Of a DNA stretch of 32,093 bases, positions 1 to 8,200 are shown piece by piece. This stretch comes from Negativicutes bacterium (lineage in GTDB: Bacteria; Bacillota; Negativicutes; Anaeromusales; Anaeromusaceae): contig SAAJ01000035.1 of NCBI GenBank assembly GCA_009929485.1, positions 1-32,093 of the forward strand, in the 5' to 3' direction. The notes beneath the pieces were generated by a model, which was not told where the DNA came from, made no database searches, and saw only the letters and a program-made list of their open reading frames with translations. A program made the translations under genes and the position numbers. Each line of letters starts with the position of its first letter. The first letter of the stretch is position 1.

Positions 1-96
1 CTTTCTGCTTTCATCGAAAAGCAACTATACAACTGGATGGCGGCCTTGCCCAATTACATCAAGGCTTATTTCCCAATTTCCTGCTGCGAAAGTTGA
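1..96 (+). CDS. Possible C-terminal end of an upstream gene (partial)
   Basis: An open frame enters from the left edge and ends at TGA 94-96, giving about 31 residues that end in ISCCES. I do not recognise a family. The other two plus-strand frames are also open over this short stretch, so the frame choice rests only on slightly more GC-rich third positions. A strong promoter starts two bases after the stop, which fits a gene end here. Confidence 0.25.
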   Translation, partial: LSAFIEKQLYNWMAALPNYIKAYFPISCCES

Positions 97-97
97 G

Positions 98-126
98 TTG
101 AAAAGAAAGCAAGAATGCTATATAAT
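98..126 (+). promoter_or_regulatory. Sigma-70-type promoter TTGAAA-17-TATAAT
   Basis: TTGAAA at 98-103 and TATAAT at 121-126 are separated by exactly 17 bases, close to the housekeeping consensus. Transcription would start near 133, only about 20 bases before the hairpin at 153-184. Confidence 0.6.
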
Positions 127-152
127 ACAATCAATCTTGTACATTTAACATG

Positions 153-191
153 AAGGAGGTTGTTCCTGGCAAAGGAGCAGCCTCTTTTTTT
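153..191 (+). terminator. Rho-independent terminator-like hairpin
   Basis: A 12-bp stem (156-167 with 173-184, including two G-U pairs) has a 5-base loop (GGCAA) and is followed by seven T. It could end the gene entering from the left. Because it lies just after the promoter at 98-126, it could instead end a short RNA of roughly 55-60 nt, or act as an attenuator for the yqeB operon. Confidence 0.65.
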
Positions 192-245
192 ACAGGCTGT
201 GAGACTGAAAAATCCAGCTGAATGCTAGCGTCTTTGCATAGATCG

Positions 246-470
246 GGCGGCACCCTTGGATTTGAGACAAGGTTTGCGCGCGCCTCGAAAAAGCTGTTTA
301 AGTCGGCAGTTTCTTAACTCGCTGCGCTCAAACAGGCGAAACTGTGATCCGCCTTAACCGGCTTTTTCGTCCTGCGGAGCGTCTTGCTCCAACAAAAGTC
401 TCAAATGCAATGGCCACCGCCGTAACCCTCATGCGGGTTCTCAGGTTCTCGCCGCGACTCTTGTTCAATC
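246..470. repeat. Intergenic repeat R1, copy A (full length)
   Basis: About 225 bp that recurs at 30419-30642 (copy C) and in part at 13080-13190 (copy B). The copies look roughly 80-85% alike by eye. It contains nested inverted repeats: ATTTGAGAC 260-268 with GTCTCAAAT 398-406, CGAAAAAGC 286-294 with GCTTTTTCG 361-369, and CAGTTTC 307-313 with GAAACTG 338-344. It has no convincing gene; an open frame at 344-535 lies mostly inside it and has no ribosome binding site. It occupies most of the gap before yqeB. Confidence 0.8.
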
Positions 471-545
471 TCTATCCTTCGCTCTATTTCATTCACTTTT
501 GTTCAAAACCTTATTCTTTGCGTCAGTGCAGTTAGGAGATACATC

Positions 546-1346
546 ATGAAAAAGCTAGTATTGGTAAAAGGTGGCGGCGATTTGGCCAGCGGCATCGCCC
601 ACCGGTTGTTACGCTGCGGTTTTTCCGTAGTGATCAGCGAGTTGCCCCAGCCTACTGTCATTCGGCGGACGGTGGCTTTTGCACAGGCTGTATATGAAGG
701 ACGCTGCACGGTAGAGGGCGTCGAAGCTGTTTTGAGCAGCGCTGCGGAGGCGACGGCGGTAGCTGCAAGAGGCATTATTCCAGTGGTAGTCGATGCGGAA
801 GGGGCATTGTGGCGTACCTTGCGCCCTTGGGCGTTGGTGGATGCGACCTTGGCAAAACGAAATACTGGTACCTATAGAGAGCAGGCGAAACTTGTCGTCG
901 GCGTAGGTCCAGGGTTCACCGCGCAGCAGGATGTGCATGTTGTAGTTGAAACAAACCGCGGCCATGATTTGGGCAGAGTGATCCTGAAGGGGGCGGCCGC
1001 TCCCAATACAGGCGTTCCAGGAGCGATTGGCGGCTATACGCAAGAACGGGTGCTGCGTGCGCCCGCGGCGGGACTGTTCCGCTGTGTACGGGCGATTGGT
1101 GATACGGTGTGCGTAGGGGAAGCGGTAGCCTATGCGGGGGAAGAGCCGGTTTGTACTCAAATTGCCGGAGTGCTGCGCGGCTTGCTGCATGAGGGGCTGC
1201 AGGTTGACGCAGGTATGAAGGTAGCGGATGTCGACCCTCGCTGTCGGAGGGAGCATTGTTTTAGCATTTCCGACAAAGCCCGCGCTGTGGGCGGCGGTGT
1301 AGTGGAAGCGTTGTTATATTTGGGGAAAAACGATGGGTTGTTATGA
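546..1346 (+). CDS. yqeB: YqeB/EF2563-family selenium-dependent molybdenum hydroxylase maturation protein
   Basis: A 266-residue protein starting at ATG 546, with AGGAGA 7 bases upstream. The N-terminus carries a nucleotide-binding-type glycine stretch (VKGGGDLASGIAHRL, residues 8-22) and a downstream VGVGPGF segment, both typical of the YqeB family. This family accompanies selenium-dependent molybdenum hydroxylases such as xanthine dehydrogenase-type enzymes; its exact reaction is not established. The length fits the family. Its last 14 bases overlap the following xdhC, so the two are probably translationally coupled. The hydroxylase itself is not in the window, so the maturation genes are detached from their target or continue a cluster off the left edge. 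Family assignment is confident; the biochemical role is inferred. Confidence 0.85.
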   Translation: MKKLVLVKGGGDLASGIAHRLLRCGFSVVISELPQPTVIRRTVAFAQAVYEGRCTVEGVEAVLSSAAEATAVAARGIIPVVVDAEGALWRTLRPWALVDATLAKRNTGTYREQAKLVVGVGPGFTAQQDVHVVVETNRGHDLGRVILKGAAAPNTGVPGAIGGYTQERVLRAPAAGLFRCVRAIGDTVCVGEAVAYAGEEPVCTQIAGVLRGLLHEGLQVDAGMKVADVDPRCRREHCFSISDKARAVGGGVVEALLYLGKNDGLL

Positions 1347-2136
1347 AATTTTGGCCCGAGCGGCGCAAAATGGCGAAGTGATTGACGTGTTAACGTTAGT
1401 GGCTTGTCCCGAAGATGCGGCTGGGGGGCGAATGCTGTTATTGCATCAAGATGGCCGGCAAGACGGAGTTCTTTGGCGCCAAGACTTTACAGAAAAAGCA
1501 GTAGCGTATATTCGAGAACAAAGCTGGCAGGGGCCGAAATTGTTGCATCTGGAGCATGATACCGGCGGCTGCGGTCAGATTTTCTGGGACCGTTTGCTGC
1601 CGGCTCGCAAGGCGATTATTTTTGGAGCCGGTCATATCAGTCGGGCTTTGGCGCAGATGCTGAGCCTATTAGATTTTGAGCTGATTGTTGTCGATGACCG
1701 CCCGGAGTTTGCCACGGCGGCCTGGTTCCCCGCTGGAACGGAAATCATGTGCCAGGATTTTGCCAAGGCAACGCTGCAACTGGCGGAGCGTATTGATGCG
1801 CAAACCGCTGTAGTTCTGGCTACGCGAGGACACCAGCATGATCTTTTGTGTTTGCAACTTTTGAAGGGGACGACGCCTGCTTATATGGGCATGCTGGGCA
1901 GCCGCCGTCGTGTAGCGGCTCTCTTTCGGCAATTGGCGGACGAAGGCGTCTCAGAGAAGTGGATGGCGAGGATTCAGGCGCCGATCGGCTTGGACTTGGG
2001 AGCGCAAACGCCTGGGGAAATCGCACTTAGCATTGCGGCGGAAATTTTGGGGGTCTTACAAAAGAAAAACGCTCAGTCGCTGCGATTGGCACAGGAGGTT
2101 TGGCATGGACGCAACGCTGCTGAAAAAAATTTGTGA
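1333..2136 (+). CDS. xdhC: XdhC-family molybdenum hydroxylase maturation protein, C-terminal Rossmann type
   Basis: A 267-residue protein; ATG 1333 lies inside the end of yqeB and follows a GGGG-rich binding site. The C-terminal part is the XdhC Rossmann domain: IIFGAGHISRAL near residue 97, acidic VVDDRPEF, VLATRGHQHD, and GMLGSRRR near residue 190. XdhC proteins bind molybdenum cofactor and help insert its sulfurated form into xanthine dehydrogenase-type enzymes. The N-terminal 85 residues look like a degenerate XdhC N-domain: RMLLLHQDGRQDGVL resembles the family's KMLVL-DG-GTI segment, but the GGG motif is missing. The next gene supplies a canonical N-domain as a separate protein and overlaps this one by 32 bases, so the two probably act together. 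Confidence 0.85.
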   Translation: MGCYEILARAAQNGEVIDVLTLVACPEDAAGGRMLLLHQDGRQDGVLWRQDFTEKAVAYIREQSWQGPKLLHLEHDTGGCGQIFWDRLLPARKAIIFGAGHISRALAQMLSLLDFELIVVDDRPEFATAAWFPAGTEIMCQDFAKATLQLAERIDAQTAVVLATRGHQHDLLCLQLLKGTTPAYMGMLGSRRRVAALFRQLADEGVSEKWMARIQAPIGLDLGAQTPGEIALSIAAEILGVLQKKNAQSLRLAQEVWHGRNAAEKNL

Positions 2137-2416
2137 GTTTCAAAAAAGAGGACAAGCGGTCGCTTTGGTGACAATTATCGAAACCAAAGGCTCGACGCCT
2201 CGCAAGGCCGGTAGTCAGATGCTGGTGCTGCCCGATGGCGCCGTGCAAGGAACTATTGGCGGCGGCTGCGCCGAAGCCGAGGCGAAACAGCAGGCGCTTT
2301 TGGCGTTGCAGACCGGGAAGTCGCATGTATATACGATAGAAATGCTGAATGCTGTGGCGGCTGATGAAGGCATGGTGTGCGGCGGGACGATGAGTTTGTT
2401 TGTACAGTTGCTTTGA
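2105..2416 (+). CDS. Stand-alone XdhC/CoxI N-terminal domain protein
   Basis: A 103-residue protein. The frame is open further upstream, but ATG 2105 follows a perfect AGGAGG 6 bases away, so I start it there. It holds the canonical XdhC_CoxI motifs: ETKGSTPRKAGSQML (about residues 25-40), GTIGGGCAEAEA (about 48-60) and GMVCGG near the end. The usual XdhC fuses this domain to the Rossmann domain; here it is separate and its start lies inside xdhC. Its job is presumably cofactor handling for a molybdenum hydroxylase together with XdhC. No terminator is obvious between its stop and manC at 2539. Confidence 0.85.
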   Translation: MDATLLKKICEFQKRGQAVALVTIIETKGSTPRKAGSQMLVLPDGAVQGTIGGGCAEAEAKQQALLALQTGKSHVYTIEMLNAVAADEGMVCGGTMSLFVQLL

Positions 2417-2538
2417 AATTTAGGCTCAGGAGCATGACTGGCAAATTGCGTGGCGGGAAGGAATTACCGCGGCTGGCGCAGAAAAGAATAAACTCAGATA
2501 CAATTATTGGACAATTGTGGAAGGAGACTTCTTGTTAT

Positions 2539-3921
2539 ATGAAAATGGTAATTCTAGCTGGTGGCGGCGGGACTCGGCTGTTTCCGTTATCCCGCAAAAC
2601 CATGCCCAAACAATTTTTATCGTTGGGCACGGACAAATCTTTGCTGTGCCAAGCTGTCGGAAGGCTAAAGGGGATTGTTAAGCAGGAAGACATTTTGGTA
2701 GTGACCAATCAAGAACAACTGCATCATGTTAAAACGGAATTGGCCATCTGCGGCGCGCCTAAGGCTCACATTGTGACTGAACCGGTGCCTCGCAATACCG
2801 CGCCAGCAATCGCGCTGGCGATGGCCTATTGCCGGGAAGAGTTGAACGCCGGAGACGATGAAGTGTTGCTTGTTTGTCCTGCGGATCACATTATTCGCCC
2901 GCCGGAGTCCTTTCAGCAGGCGGCGAAGGAGGGTGTGAAGGCGGCCAAACTGGGCCACCTGGTAACCTTTGGCGTTCGACCGGCCAAGGCGGAAACCGGC
3001 TATGGATATATTCAGGCGGGTACGCCTTGCGACGGCGGTTTTCGTGTAGAATCCTTCAAAGAAAAACCGGATGAAAAAACGGCCCAGGAGTATCTGGAAG
3101 CAGGAAATTACTATTGGAACTCCGGCATGTTTGCCTTTTCGATGGGTACGATGCGGCAAGAGCTTGCAGCGCATCAGCCGGATATTGCCGAGCTTTTAGC
3201 GCTTGATCTTGAGTCGCTGCGTGAACGCTTTGCAGAGATGCCGGATATCTCTATTGACTATGCCGTAGCGGAGAAATCAACGCAGGTGCTGACCATTCCG
3301 TTTGGCGGCTATTGGAATGATATTGGCTCATGGGATGCGATTTACGATGTGCTTCCGAAGGACGGCGACGGCAACGCCATAGCCGGAGACTGTATGGCGC
3401 TGGATTGTAAAAATTCGCTGCTTTTAGGACGCAGCCGTCTGATTGCCGGGATTGGCCTGGAGGATGTGTTGGTAGTAGAAACCGACGATGTGATCTTGGT
3501 GGCAGGCAAGGGCGAGTCGCAGAAGGTGAAGGACTTGGTGACGGAGCTCAAAAGCTTGGGCCGCAAGGAAGCGGAGGAGCATACCACCGTTTACCGTCCT
3601 TGGGGCAGCTATACGGTTTTAGGGGAAGGCCCCGGTTACAAAATGAAGCGAATTGTAGTCAATCCCGGCGGTTGCTTGAGTCTGCAAATGCATTATCACC
3701 GCAGCGAGCATTGGATTGTTACAGGAGGCACCGCCAGGGTCACGGTGGGTGAAGAGGTGCGCATGGTGCATGAGAATGAAAGTATTTTCGTGCCTCAAAG
3801 CACCAAACATCGTCTGGAGAATCCAGGGCGGATCCCGCTGGCAATTATTGAAGTGCAAAACGGCAGCTACTTGGGCGAGGATGATATTGTCCGTTTTGAA
3901 GACGTTTACGGCAGGGCCTGA
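2539..3921 (+). CDS. manC: Mannose-1-phosphate guanylyltransferase / mannose-6-phosphate isomerase (type II PMI-GMP)
   Basis: A 460-residue bifunctional enzyme. The start is ATG 2539 ([11 protein letters not shown]), with AAGGAG about 13 bases upstream; earlier in-frame starts would add residues outside the family. The N-terminal nucleotidyltransferase domain shows [12 protein letters not shown] (8-19), FKEKP and YYWNSGMF, and makes GDP-mannose from mannose-1-phosphate and GTP. The C-terminal cupin domain (from about residue 350) shows [19 protein letters not shown] and [13 protein letters not shown], typical of the isomerase that interconverts fructose-6-phosphate and mannose-6-phosphate. 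manB follows 32 bases downstream, so one operon can supply GDP-mannose for surface glycans. No glycosyltransferases lie nearby. Confidence 0.93.
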   Translation: MKMVILAGGGGTRLFPLSRKTMPKQFLSLGTDKSLLCQAVGRLKGIVKQEDILVVTNQEQLHHVKTELAICGAPKAHIVTEPVPRNTAPAIALAMAYCREELNAGDDEVLLVCPADHIIRPPESFQQAAKEGVKAAKLGHLVTFGVRPAKAETGYGYIQAGTPCDGGFRVESFKEKPDEKTAQEYLEAGNYYWNSGMFAFSMGTMRQELAAHQPDIAELLALDLESLRERFAEMPDISIDYAVAEKSTQVLTIPFGGYWNDIGSWDAIYDVLPKDGDGNAIAGDCMALDCKNSLLLGRSRLIAGIGLEDVLVVETDDVILVAGKGESQKVKDLVTELKSLGRKEAEEHTTVYRPWGSYTVLGEGPGYKMKRIVVNPGGCLSLQMHYHRSEHWIVTGGTARVTVGEEVRMVHENESIFVPQSTKHRLENPGRIPLAIIEVQNGSYLGEDDIVRFEDVYGRA

Positions 3922-3953
3922 ACAAGGCTAACTATAAAAAAGGAGGACTAGGC

Positions 3954-5327
3954 ATGAATTTGACGAAAGCAGCCTTCAAGGCTTATGACATCCGGGGGCG
4001 GGTGCCGGAGGAATTGAACGAGGAGCTGGCGTACCGCGTGGGCCGAGTTTTTGCGCAAATGTATGCAGCGGAAAAAGTGGTAGTAGGGCGCGATGTGCGC
4101 TTGTCCAGCGAAAAACTGACGCAAGCTGTCTGCGAAGGACTCAGCGACGGCGGCTGCGAGGTGCTGAATATCGGTTTGTGCGGCACGGAAATGGTATATT
4201 TTGCGACGTCGCATCTTAAGGCGGACGGCGGCATCATGGTGACCGCCAGTCATAACCCGATGGACTACAATGGCCTGAAGCTGGTGCGCAAAGAATCGCG
4301 TCCCATTTCCGGCGATACGGGGCTTAAGGAAATTGCGCAGCGCGCTACCGAAGAAGAATGGAAGCATGAAGTGGAGCCGGGGAAAAGCAAAGGGTTTATT
4401 ATGCCCAGGCTGATTATGGAGTCGTATATCCGGCATCTTTTGACGTATATCAACCGCATGAAGCTAAAACCGCTCAAAGTGGTAGTGAATGCCGGCAACG
4501 GCTGCGCTGGTCCTGTTTTGGATGCGTTGGAGACTTGGCTGCCCTTGCAGTTCATCAAGGTAAACCATCGCCCGGACGGCAATTTTCCTAATGGTATTCC
4601 GAACCCTTTGTTGATAGAAAATCGTGAGGCGACGGCGGCGGTAGTACGGGAGCATAAGGCGGATTTGGGCGTTGCTTGGGACGGCGATTTTGACCGCTGC
4701 TTTTTATTTGACGAGACAGGCGCGTTTATTGAAGGCTACTATATGGTGGGCTTTTTGGCGGAAGCTTTCTTGCGCAAGAATCCAGGGGCTAAAATCATTC
4801 ATGACCCCCGCTTGACTTGGAACACTGTGGAAATGACGGAAGCTTTGGGCGGCGTGCCGGTGCTTTCCAAGAGCGGCCATGCTTTTATCAAAGAGCGCAT
4901 GCGCTCAGAAGACGCCGTCTATGGCGGTGAAATGTCAGCGCATCATTATTTCAGAGACTTTGCGTACTGCGACAGCGGCATGATTCCTTGGCTGCTGGTG
5001 GTGGAGAGTATGTGCCTCACAGGTAAGCCGTTATCCGCGCTGGTGGCGGAGCGAGTGGCAAAATTTCCCTGCAGCGGTGAAATCAATCGGCGAGTGGCGG
5101 ACGGCAAGGAAGTCATTAGTCGTATTGAAAGCGCCTATGCAGTTGGCGAAGCCCAAGTGGACTACACTGACGGCATTAGCATTGAATATGAGAAGTGGCG
5201 CTTCAATGTGCGCATGTCCAATACGGAGCCGGTGCTGCGTCTCAATGTGGAAACAAGAAGCGATGCGGCGCTGCTGGAAGCCAAGACCCAGGAACTGTTA
5301 GACTTAATTGGCGGCGAGCCTGCATAA
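3954..5327 (+). CDS. manB: Phosphomannomutase/phosphoglucomutase
   Basis: A 457-residue enzyme starting at ATG 3954, with AAGGAGG 8 bases upstream. It interconverts hexose-6-phosphate and hexose-1-phosphate. Visible landmarks of the alpha-D-phosphohexomutase family are the phosphoserine loop TASHNP (Ser99), the magnesium site DGDFDR (243-248), the sugar loop [10 protein letters not shown] and the C-terminal phosphate loop [11 protein letters not shown]. The length is normal. It bridges the two reactions of ManC, turning mannose-6-phosphate into mannose-1-phosphate, and may also act on glucose phosphates. A strong terminator at 5340-5378 closes the operon. Confidence 0.93.
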   Translation: MNLTKAAFKAYDIRGRVPEELNEELAYRVGRVFAQMYAAEKVVVGRDVRLSSEKLTQAVCEGLSDGGCEVLNIGLCGTEMVYFATSHLKADGGIMVTASHNPMDYNGLKLVRKESRPISGDTGLKEIAQRATEEEWKHEVEPGKSKGFIMPRLIMESYIRHLLTYINRMKLKPLKVVVNAGNGCAGPVLDALETWLPLQFIKVNHRPDGNFPNGIPNPLLIENREATAAVVREHKADLGVAWDGDFDRCFLFDETGAFIEGYYMVGFLAEAFLRKNPGAKIIHDPRLTWNTVEMTEALGGVPVLSKSGHAFIKERMRSEDAVYGGEMSAHHYFRDFAYCDSGMIPWLLVVESMCLTGKPLSALVAERVAKFPCSGEINRRVADGKEVISRIESAYAVGEAQVDYTDGISIEYEKWRFNVRMSNTEPVLRLNVETRSDAALLEAKTQELLDLIGGEPA

Positions 5328-5339
5328 TAAAATGAAAAT

Positions 5340-5378
5340 GCCCTTGTCAGCTTTGAAGGCTGATAAGGGCATTTTTTT
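5340..5378 (+). terminator. Terminator of the manC-manB operon
   Basis: A 12-bp stem (5340-5351 with 5359-5370, one G-U pair) with a 7-base loop, followed by A and seven T. It lies 12 bases after the manB stop. Confidence 0.9.
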
Positions 5379-5396
5379 ACTATACTAGATTTATAA

Positions 5397-5432
5397 AACG
5401 AACCGCGAAATACACGAAAAACGTGAAAGGGG
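5397..5432. repeat. Intergenic repeat R2, copy 1
   Basis: A 36-bp element beginning AACGAACCGCGAAATACACG and ending GAAAGGGG. It matches 21297-21332 at 34 of 36 positions. Both copies lie between convergent genes, just past a terminator. Confidence 0.75.
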
Positions 5433-5472
5433 GGTTAAGATATTGTTCAATCTTTGCGCTCTGCCTTTCGTT

Positions 5473-6168
5473 TTAACCGAGGCTTTGCTCCTGGAGCGCC
5501 TGCTCCTGGGGAGCGTCGTCGGAGACTAGCGGTTCTACATGGCGTTCGACCCAGAGAGGACTGTGTTTTTCGGCTACCGCCAAAGGAATGGTGCCGTCGC
5601 CGAACATGGATTTAAATTCCGCCTGGTTATAAATCCCTAAACCAATGTGAGCCAGCGTAGAAACTCCCAAAAGCAGACCGATCCATTCGTGCCCTAAGCC
5701 CAGCCAATAAGCGATTTCGCGGGGGGTTATCGGCAAGAATGCATACAAAAGCCAGCCGCTGACCATGAGAAAAATGCCGCCGTGGAGCATGAGGGCGCCC
5801 ATGCTTTTTTGGCCGGAATTCATTTTATCCATAGGCGGGACAGGGATTTCCTTTTTAAAAACAATTTTGTGCATATAGCCGCCGCCTACCATCAGCCAGC
5901 GTACGTCATGCATCGTCCATTCGGAAATATGGCGAATGAAGGCAACGACACGGTCTGTCGCTAGAATGGTGAATAGAATAGAGGCGACTGTAAAAATGGT
6001 AGCGCCGATAATATGGATGCGCATGGCTAGATTGACAAAATCTTCGCCTTCCGGTTTCCACCAAATGACAAAGCCGCTCAAGGCCGCCGGGAGAAAACCG
6101 AGAATTAAAGACCAATGGAAGATACGAGACGCTAGGGGATGGCGTAAAATACGAGGTTCCTGTTGCAC
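5473..6168 (-). CDS. Hydrogenase-associated cytochrome b membrane subunit
   Basis: A di-haem cytochrome b of the formate dehydrogenase gamma/hydrogenase type, 231 residues. I start it at GTG 6168: AGGAGG lies 8 bases upstream, whereas the first in-frame GTG at 6177 overlaps that binding site. Four hydrophobic segments are visible (about residues 18-36, 48-70, 120-145 and 160-185). Histidines in the first region (RHPLASRIFHW), the second (RIHIIGATIF) and the fourth (LGHEWIGLL, LAHIGLGIY) are likely haem ligands. It is the last gene of the hydrogenase operon, 20 bases after the small subunit, and probably passes electrons between the periplasmic hydrogenase and membrane quinones. The final 30 residues are a polar tail rich in Q and E. 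Confidence 0.82.
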   Translation of the reverse strand: MQQEPRILRHPLASRIFHWSLILGFLPAALSGFVIWWKPEGEDFVNLAMRIHIIGATIFTVASILFTILATDRVVAFIRHISEWTMHDVRWLMVGGGYMHKIVFKKEIPVPPMDKMNSGQKSMGALMLHGGIFLMVSGWLLYAFLPITPREIAYWLGLGHEWIGLLLGVSTLAHIGLGIYNQAEFKSMFGDGTIPLAVAEKHSPLWVERHVEPLVSDDAPQEQALQEQSLG

Positions 6169-6188
6169 CAAAAGCACCTCCTAAAAAA

Positions 6189-6500
6189 TCAAGATAACCT
6201 GGTACGATCAATATAATGGGTGTGGAACAAATCTTCCGCCAAAGGACTGAGCGGTTTTTGCGCAAACCGTGCATACATATCCTGCAAAGCGGCATTGTTA
6301 TGGCTTTGCCGCACTGCGGCCTTGGCATCGTCTTTATAAAGACCTTGAGTACGCATTTTTATATATTTTGTGCGGTCTTGCACTAAGTCTGTGGTGATGT
6401 AGGCGCCTGTCCAGAGGACAGCGCCGGCTACGCCAGTAAGTTGTAAAAACTCCCGTCGTGTGATTTTTACGGCTTTTTCAACATAATTGTATTTGGCCAC
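6189..6500 (-). CDS. hydB: [FeFe] hydrogenase small subunit with Tat signal
   Basis: A 103-residue protein starting at GTG 6500, with GGAGGAG 6 bases upstream. Residues 13-34 form a Tat export signal (ITRREFLQLTGVAGAVLW, twin arginine at 15-16, then a hydrophobic stretch). The rest matches the iron hydrogenase small subunit family, ending in AQKPLSPLAEDLFHTHYIDR. In Desulfovibrio-type enzymes this subunit wraps the catalytic chain and its signal carries the folded dimer across the membrane. Here it lies between the large subunit (13-base gap) and cytochrome b (20-base gap), so the enzyme is probably extracytoplasmic and membrane-linked. Confidence 0.9.
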   Translation of the reverse strand: MAKYNYVEKAVKITRREFLQLTGVAGAVLWTGAYITTDLVQDRTKYIKMRTQGLYKDDAKAAVRQSHNNAALQDMYARFAQKPLSPLAEDLFHTHYIDRTRLS

Positions 6501-6513
6501 AGCTTACTCCTCC

Positions 6514-7773
6514 TTAATTCCAGGGCAGCATGGGCTTGTATTTGTCAATCCAAGACGTACCCATGGGATAAATAGGCTGGCCGCCGCCGTTAATGCAGCC
6601 GCCGGGACAGTTCATTACTTCGATAAAATGATAGGGAGATGTTCCGGCTTCTACCTGCGCTAAAAGCGGCTCAATGTTTTCTTTTAAGCCATGAACAACC
6701 GCCACGCGCAAGGTAAGCTCTTTACCAGTCTTGGCATCAGTTATGGTAATAGAGGCATCCTTGACGCCATTGAGTCCTCGTACAGGCGTTAAGGTCAAAT
6801 TCGCCAGTTCTTTGCCGGTGATAAGGTAGTAAGCGGAACGCAGGGCGGCTTCCATGACGCCGCCGGTGTTGCCGAAAATAGTACCGGCGCCGCTATACTG
6901 CGCTAACGGATTATCAGCATCGGTAAAGTCGGCGGTTTGGCGAAAGTCGATGTTCAGCTTGCGCAGCAGACGGGCCAAATCACGGGTTGTGAGCACGGTG
7001 TCAATATCCGGATAATCAGCGCTGCTGCCTTGCTTGCGCCAGTACGCAGCGGCGCTGTGAAATTCCGGTCGCGAAGCTTCAAACTTCTTCGCCGTGCAAG
7101 GCATGACGCCCACGACGTAAACTGATTCCGGCGCTGTCTTCCAAATTTCTTTAGCCCCGTAGGTTTTGGCTAGGGCGCCAGCCATCATCATAGGAGATTT
7201 GGCGCTGGAGAGATTGGGCAATAGTTTGGGGTGATTCAACTCTATGTAACGAATCCACGCGGGACAGCAGGAGGTGAACTGCGGCAGGGGCCCGAGATGG
7301 TGAGCGGCTGGTTCGCCTAATAGATAATGGCGGATTTTAGCCACTAATTCGCTTCCTTCTTCTAAAATGGTTTGATCGGCCGTAAAGTTAGTGTCTAAAA
7401 TTTTAAAGCCAGCTTTTTTGAGCGCTCCATAGAGCTTTTCTGTCAGCAAGGAGCCTGGCTCAAAGCCAAATTCTTCACCGATGGCTACGCGTACGGCGGG
7501 AGCGATCGTTGCCACAACCGTTGTGCGGCTATCTTTTAGCTTTTCAATGAGAGAATCTACGGGATCTATAGTGTCCTGAGGGGCTCCAAAAGGGCAATTA
7601 ACTAGGCATTGACCGCAAAAAATGCATTTTTCGGAATCGATACGATGAGCAGATCCATATTTTCCATCAATAGCCTGTGTGGGACAGAATTGTTTACAGG
7701 AATCACAGCCCTTGCATTTTTGCTTGTCAATAGCTATTATCCGGGTTTGCTCCTGTGATTGAAAGCTTTTCAC
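6514..7773 (-). CDS. hydA: [FeFe] hydrogenase large (catalytic) subunit
   Basis: A 419-residue protein starting at GTG 7773, with GAGGAGG about 8 bases upstream. Two [4Fe-4S] ferredoxin motifs are complete (Cys 20, 23, 26, 30 and Cys 50, 53, 56, 60). The three H-cluster signatures are present: FTSCCPAW (167-173), MPCTAKKFE (224-232) and MNCPGGC (387-393). This is the short two-cluster form that pairs with a separate small subunit, as in periplasmic Desulfovibrio enzymes. It has no signal of its own, so export depends on HydB. It interconverts hydrogen with protons and electrons; with cytochrome b as neighbour, hydrogen uptake into the quinone pool is the likely direction. H-cluster maturases HydE, HydF and HydG are not in the window. 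Confidence 0.93.
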   Translation of the reverse strand: MKSFQSQEQTRIIAIDKQKCKGCDSCKQFCPTQAIDGKYGSAHRIDSEKCIFCGQCLVNCPFGAPQDTIDPVDSLIEKLKDSRTTVVATIAPAVRVAIGEEFGFEPGSLLTEKLYGALKKAGFKILDTNFTADQTILEEGSELVAKIRHYLLGEPAAHHLGPLPQFTSCCPAWIRYIELNHPKLLPNLSSAKSPMMMAGALAKTYGAKEIWKTAPESVYVVGVMPCTAKKFEASRPEFHSAAAYWRKQGSSADYPDIDTVLTTRDLARLLRKLNIDFRQTADFTDADNPLAQYSGAGTIFGNTGGVMEAALRSAYYLITGKELANLTLTPVRGLNGVKDASITITDAKTGKELTLRVAVVHGLKENIEPLLAQVEAGTSPYHFIEVMNCPGGCINGGGQPIYPMGTSWIDKYKPMLPWN

Positions 7774-7850
7774 CGGGATACCTCCTCTGTCTTGCGAGCA
7801 ACGTTGCAGGTAAATATAAAACGAAGTAGTATTTTTTTAACTTTGCTTAC

Positions 7851-7880
7851 AGGATAGTGTATACAAAAAGAAAGTGTCAA
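7851..7880 (-). promoter_or_regulatory. Probable promoter of the hydrogenase operon
   Basis: On the minus strand TTGACA (7880-7875) is followed after 18 bases by TATCCT (7856-7851). The start would be near 7844, leaving a leader of about 70 bases before the hydA GTG. The -35 box is perfect; the -10 box is moderate. Confidence 0.5.
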
Positions 7881-8200
7881 CGATAACAAATAAAAATAAA
7901 TAAATAGAAAAATAAATAAAACCGAGAGAATTACAGAAAGGATGTAGTATAAGAAGAAAAATGAAGATACTGCAAGTGAAAAAACAAAGCTCTACTGTTT
8001 GAATACAAAAAGAAAACTAACGCAATAATATTGAGTATACTTGTAAAGTTACAGAAAAACAATAGTTTGCAAAGAAGTTTGAAAATAAATGTAAATTAAA
8101 TAAAGGCATACTTTATCCTGATAATTTGTTTGTATTTATCCAACTGGTTCCTATGGAGAATAATTTTCTGCGGAGGTTTTTCTAAGGTAAAAGTAAAAAG

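Noticed and set aside
150-221. Leader peptide frame starting at ATG 150
   Set aside because: It has no ribosome binding site and runs through the terminator stem.
344-535. 63-residue open frame overlapping R1 copy A
   Set aside because: It starts inside the repeat and has no ribosome binding site; the equivalent region of copy C is not conserved as a protein.
609-1256. 215-residue antisense open frame over yqeB
   Set aside because: It lies wholly opposite a well-supported gene, has no binding site or domain, and arises from codon bias in the real frame.
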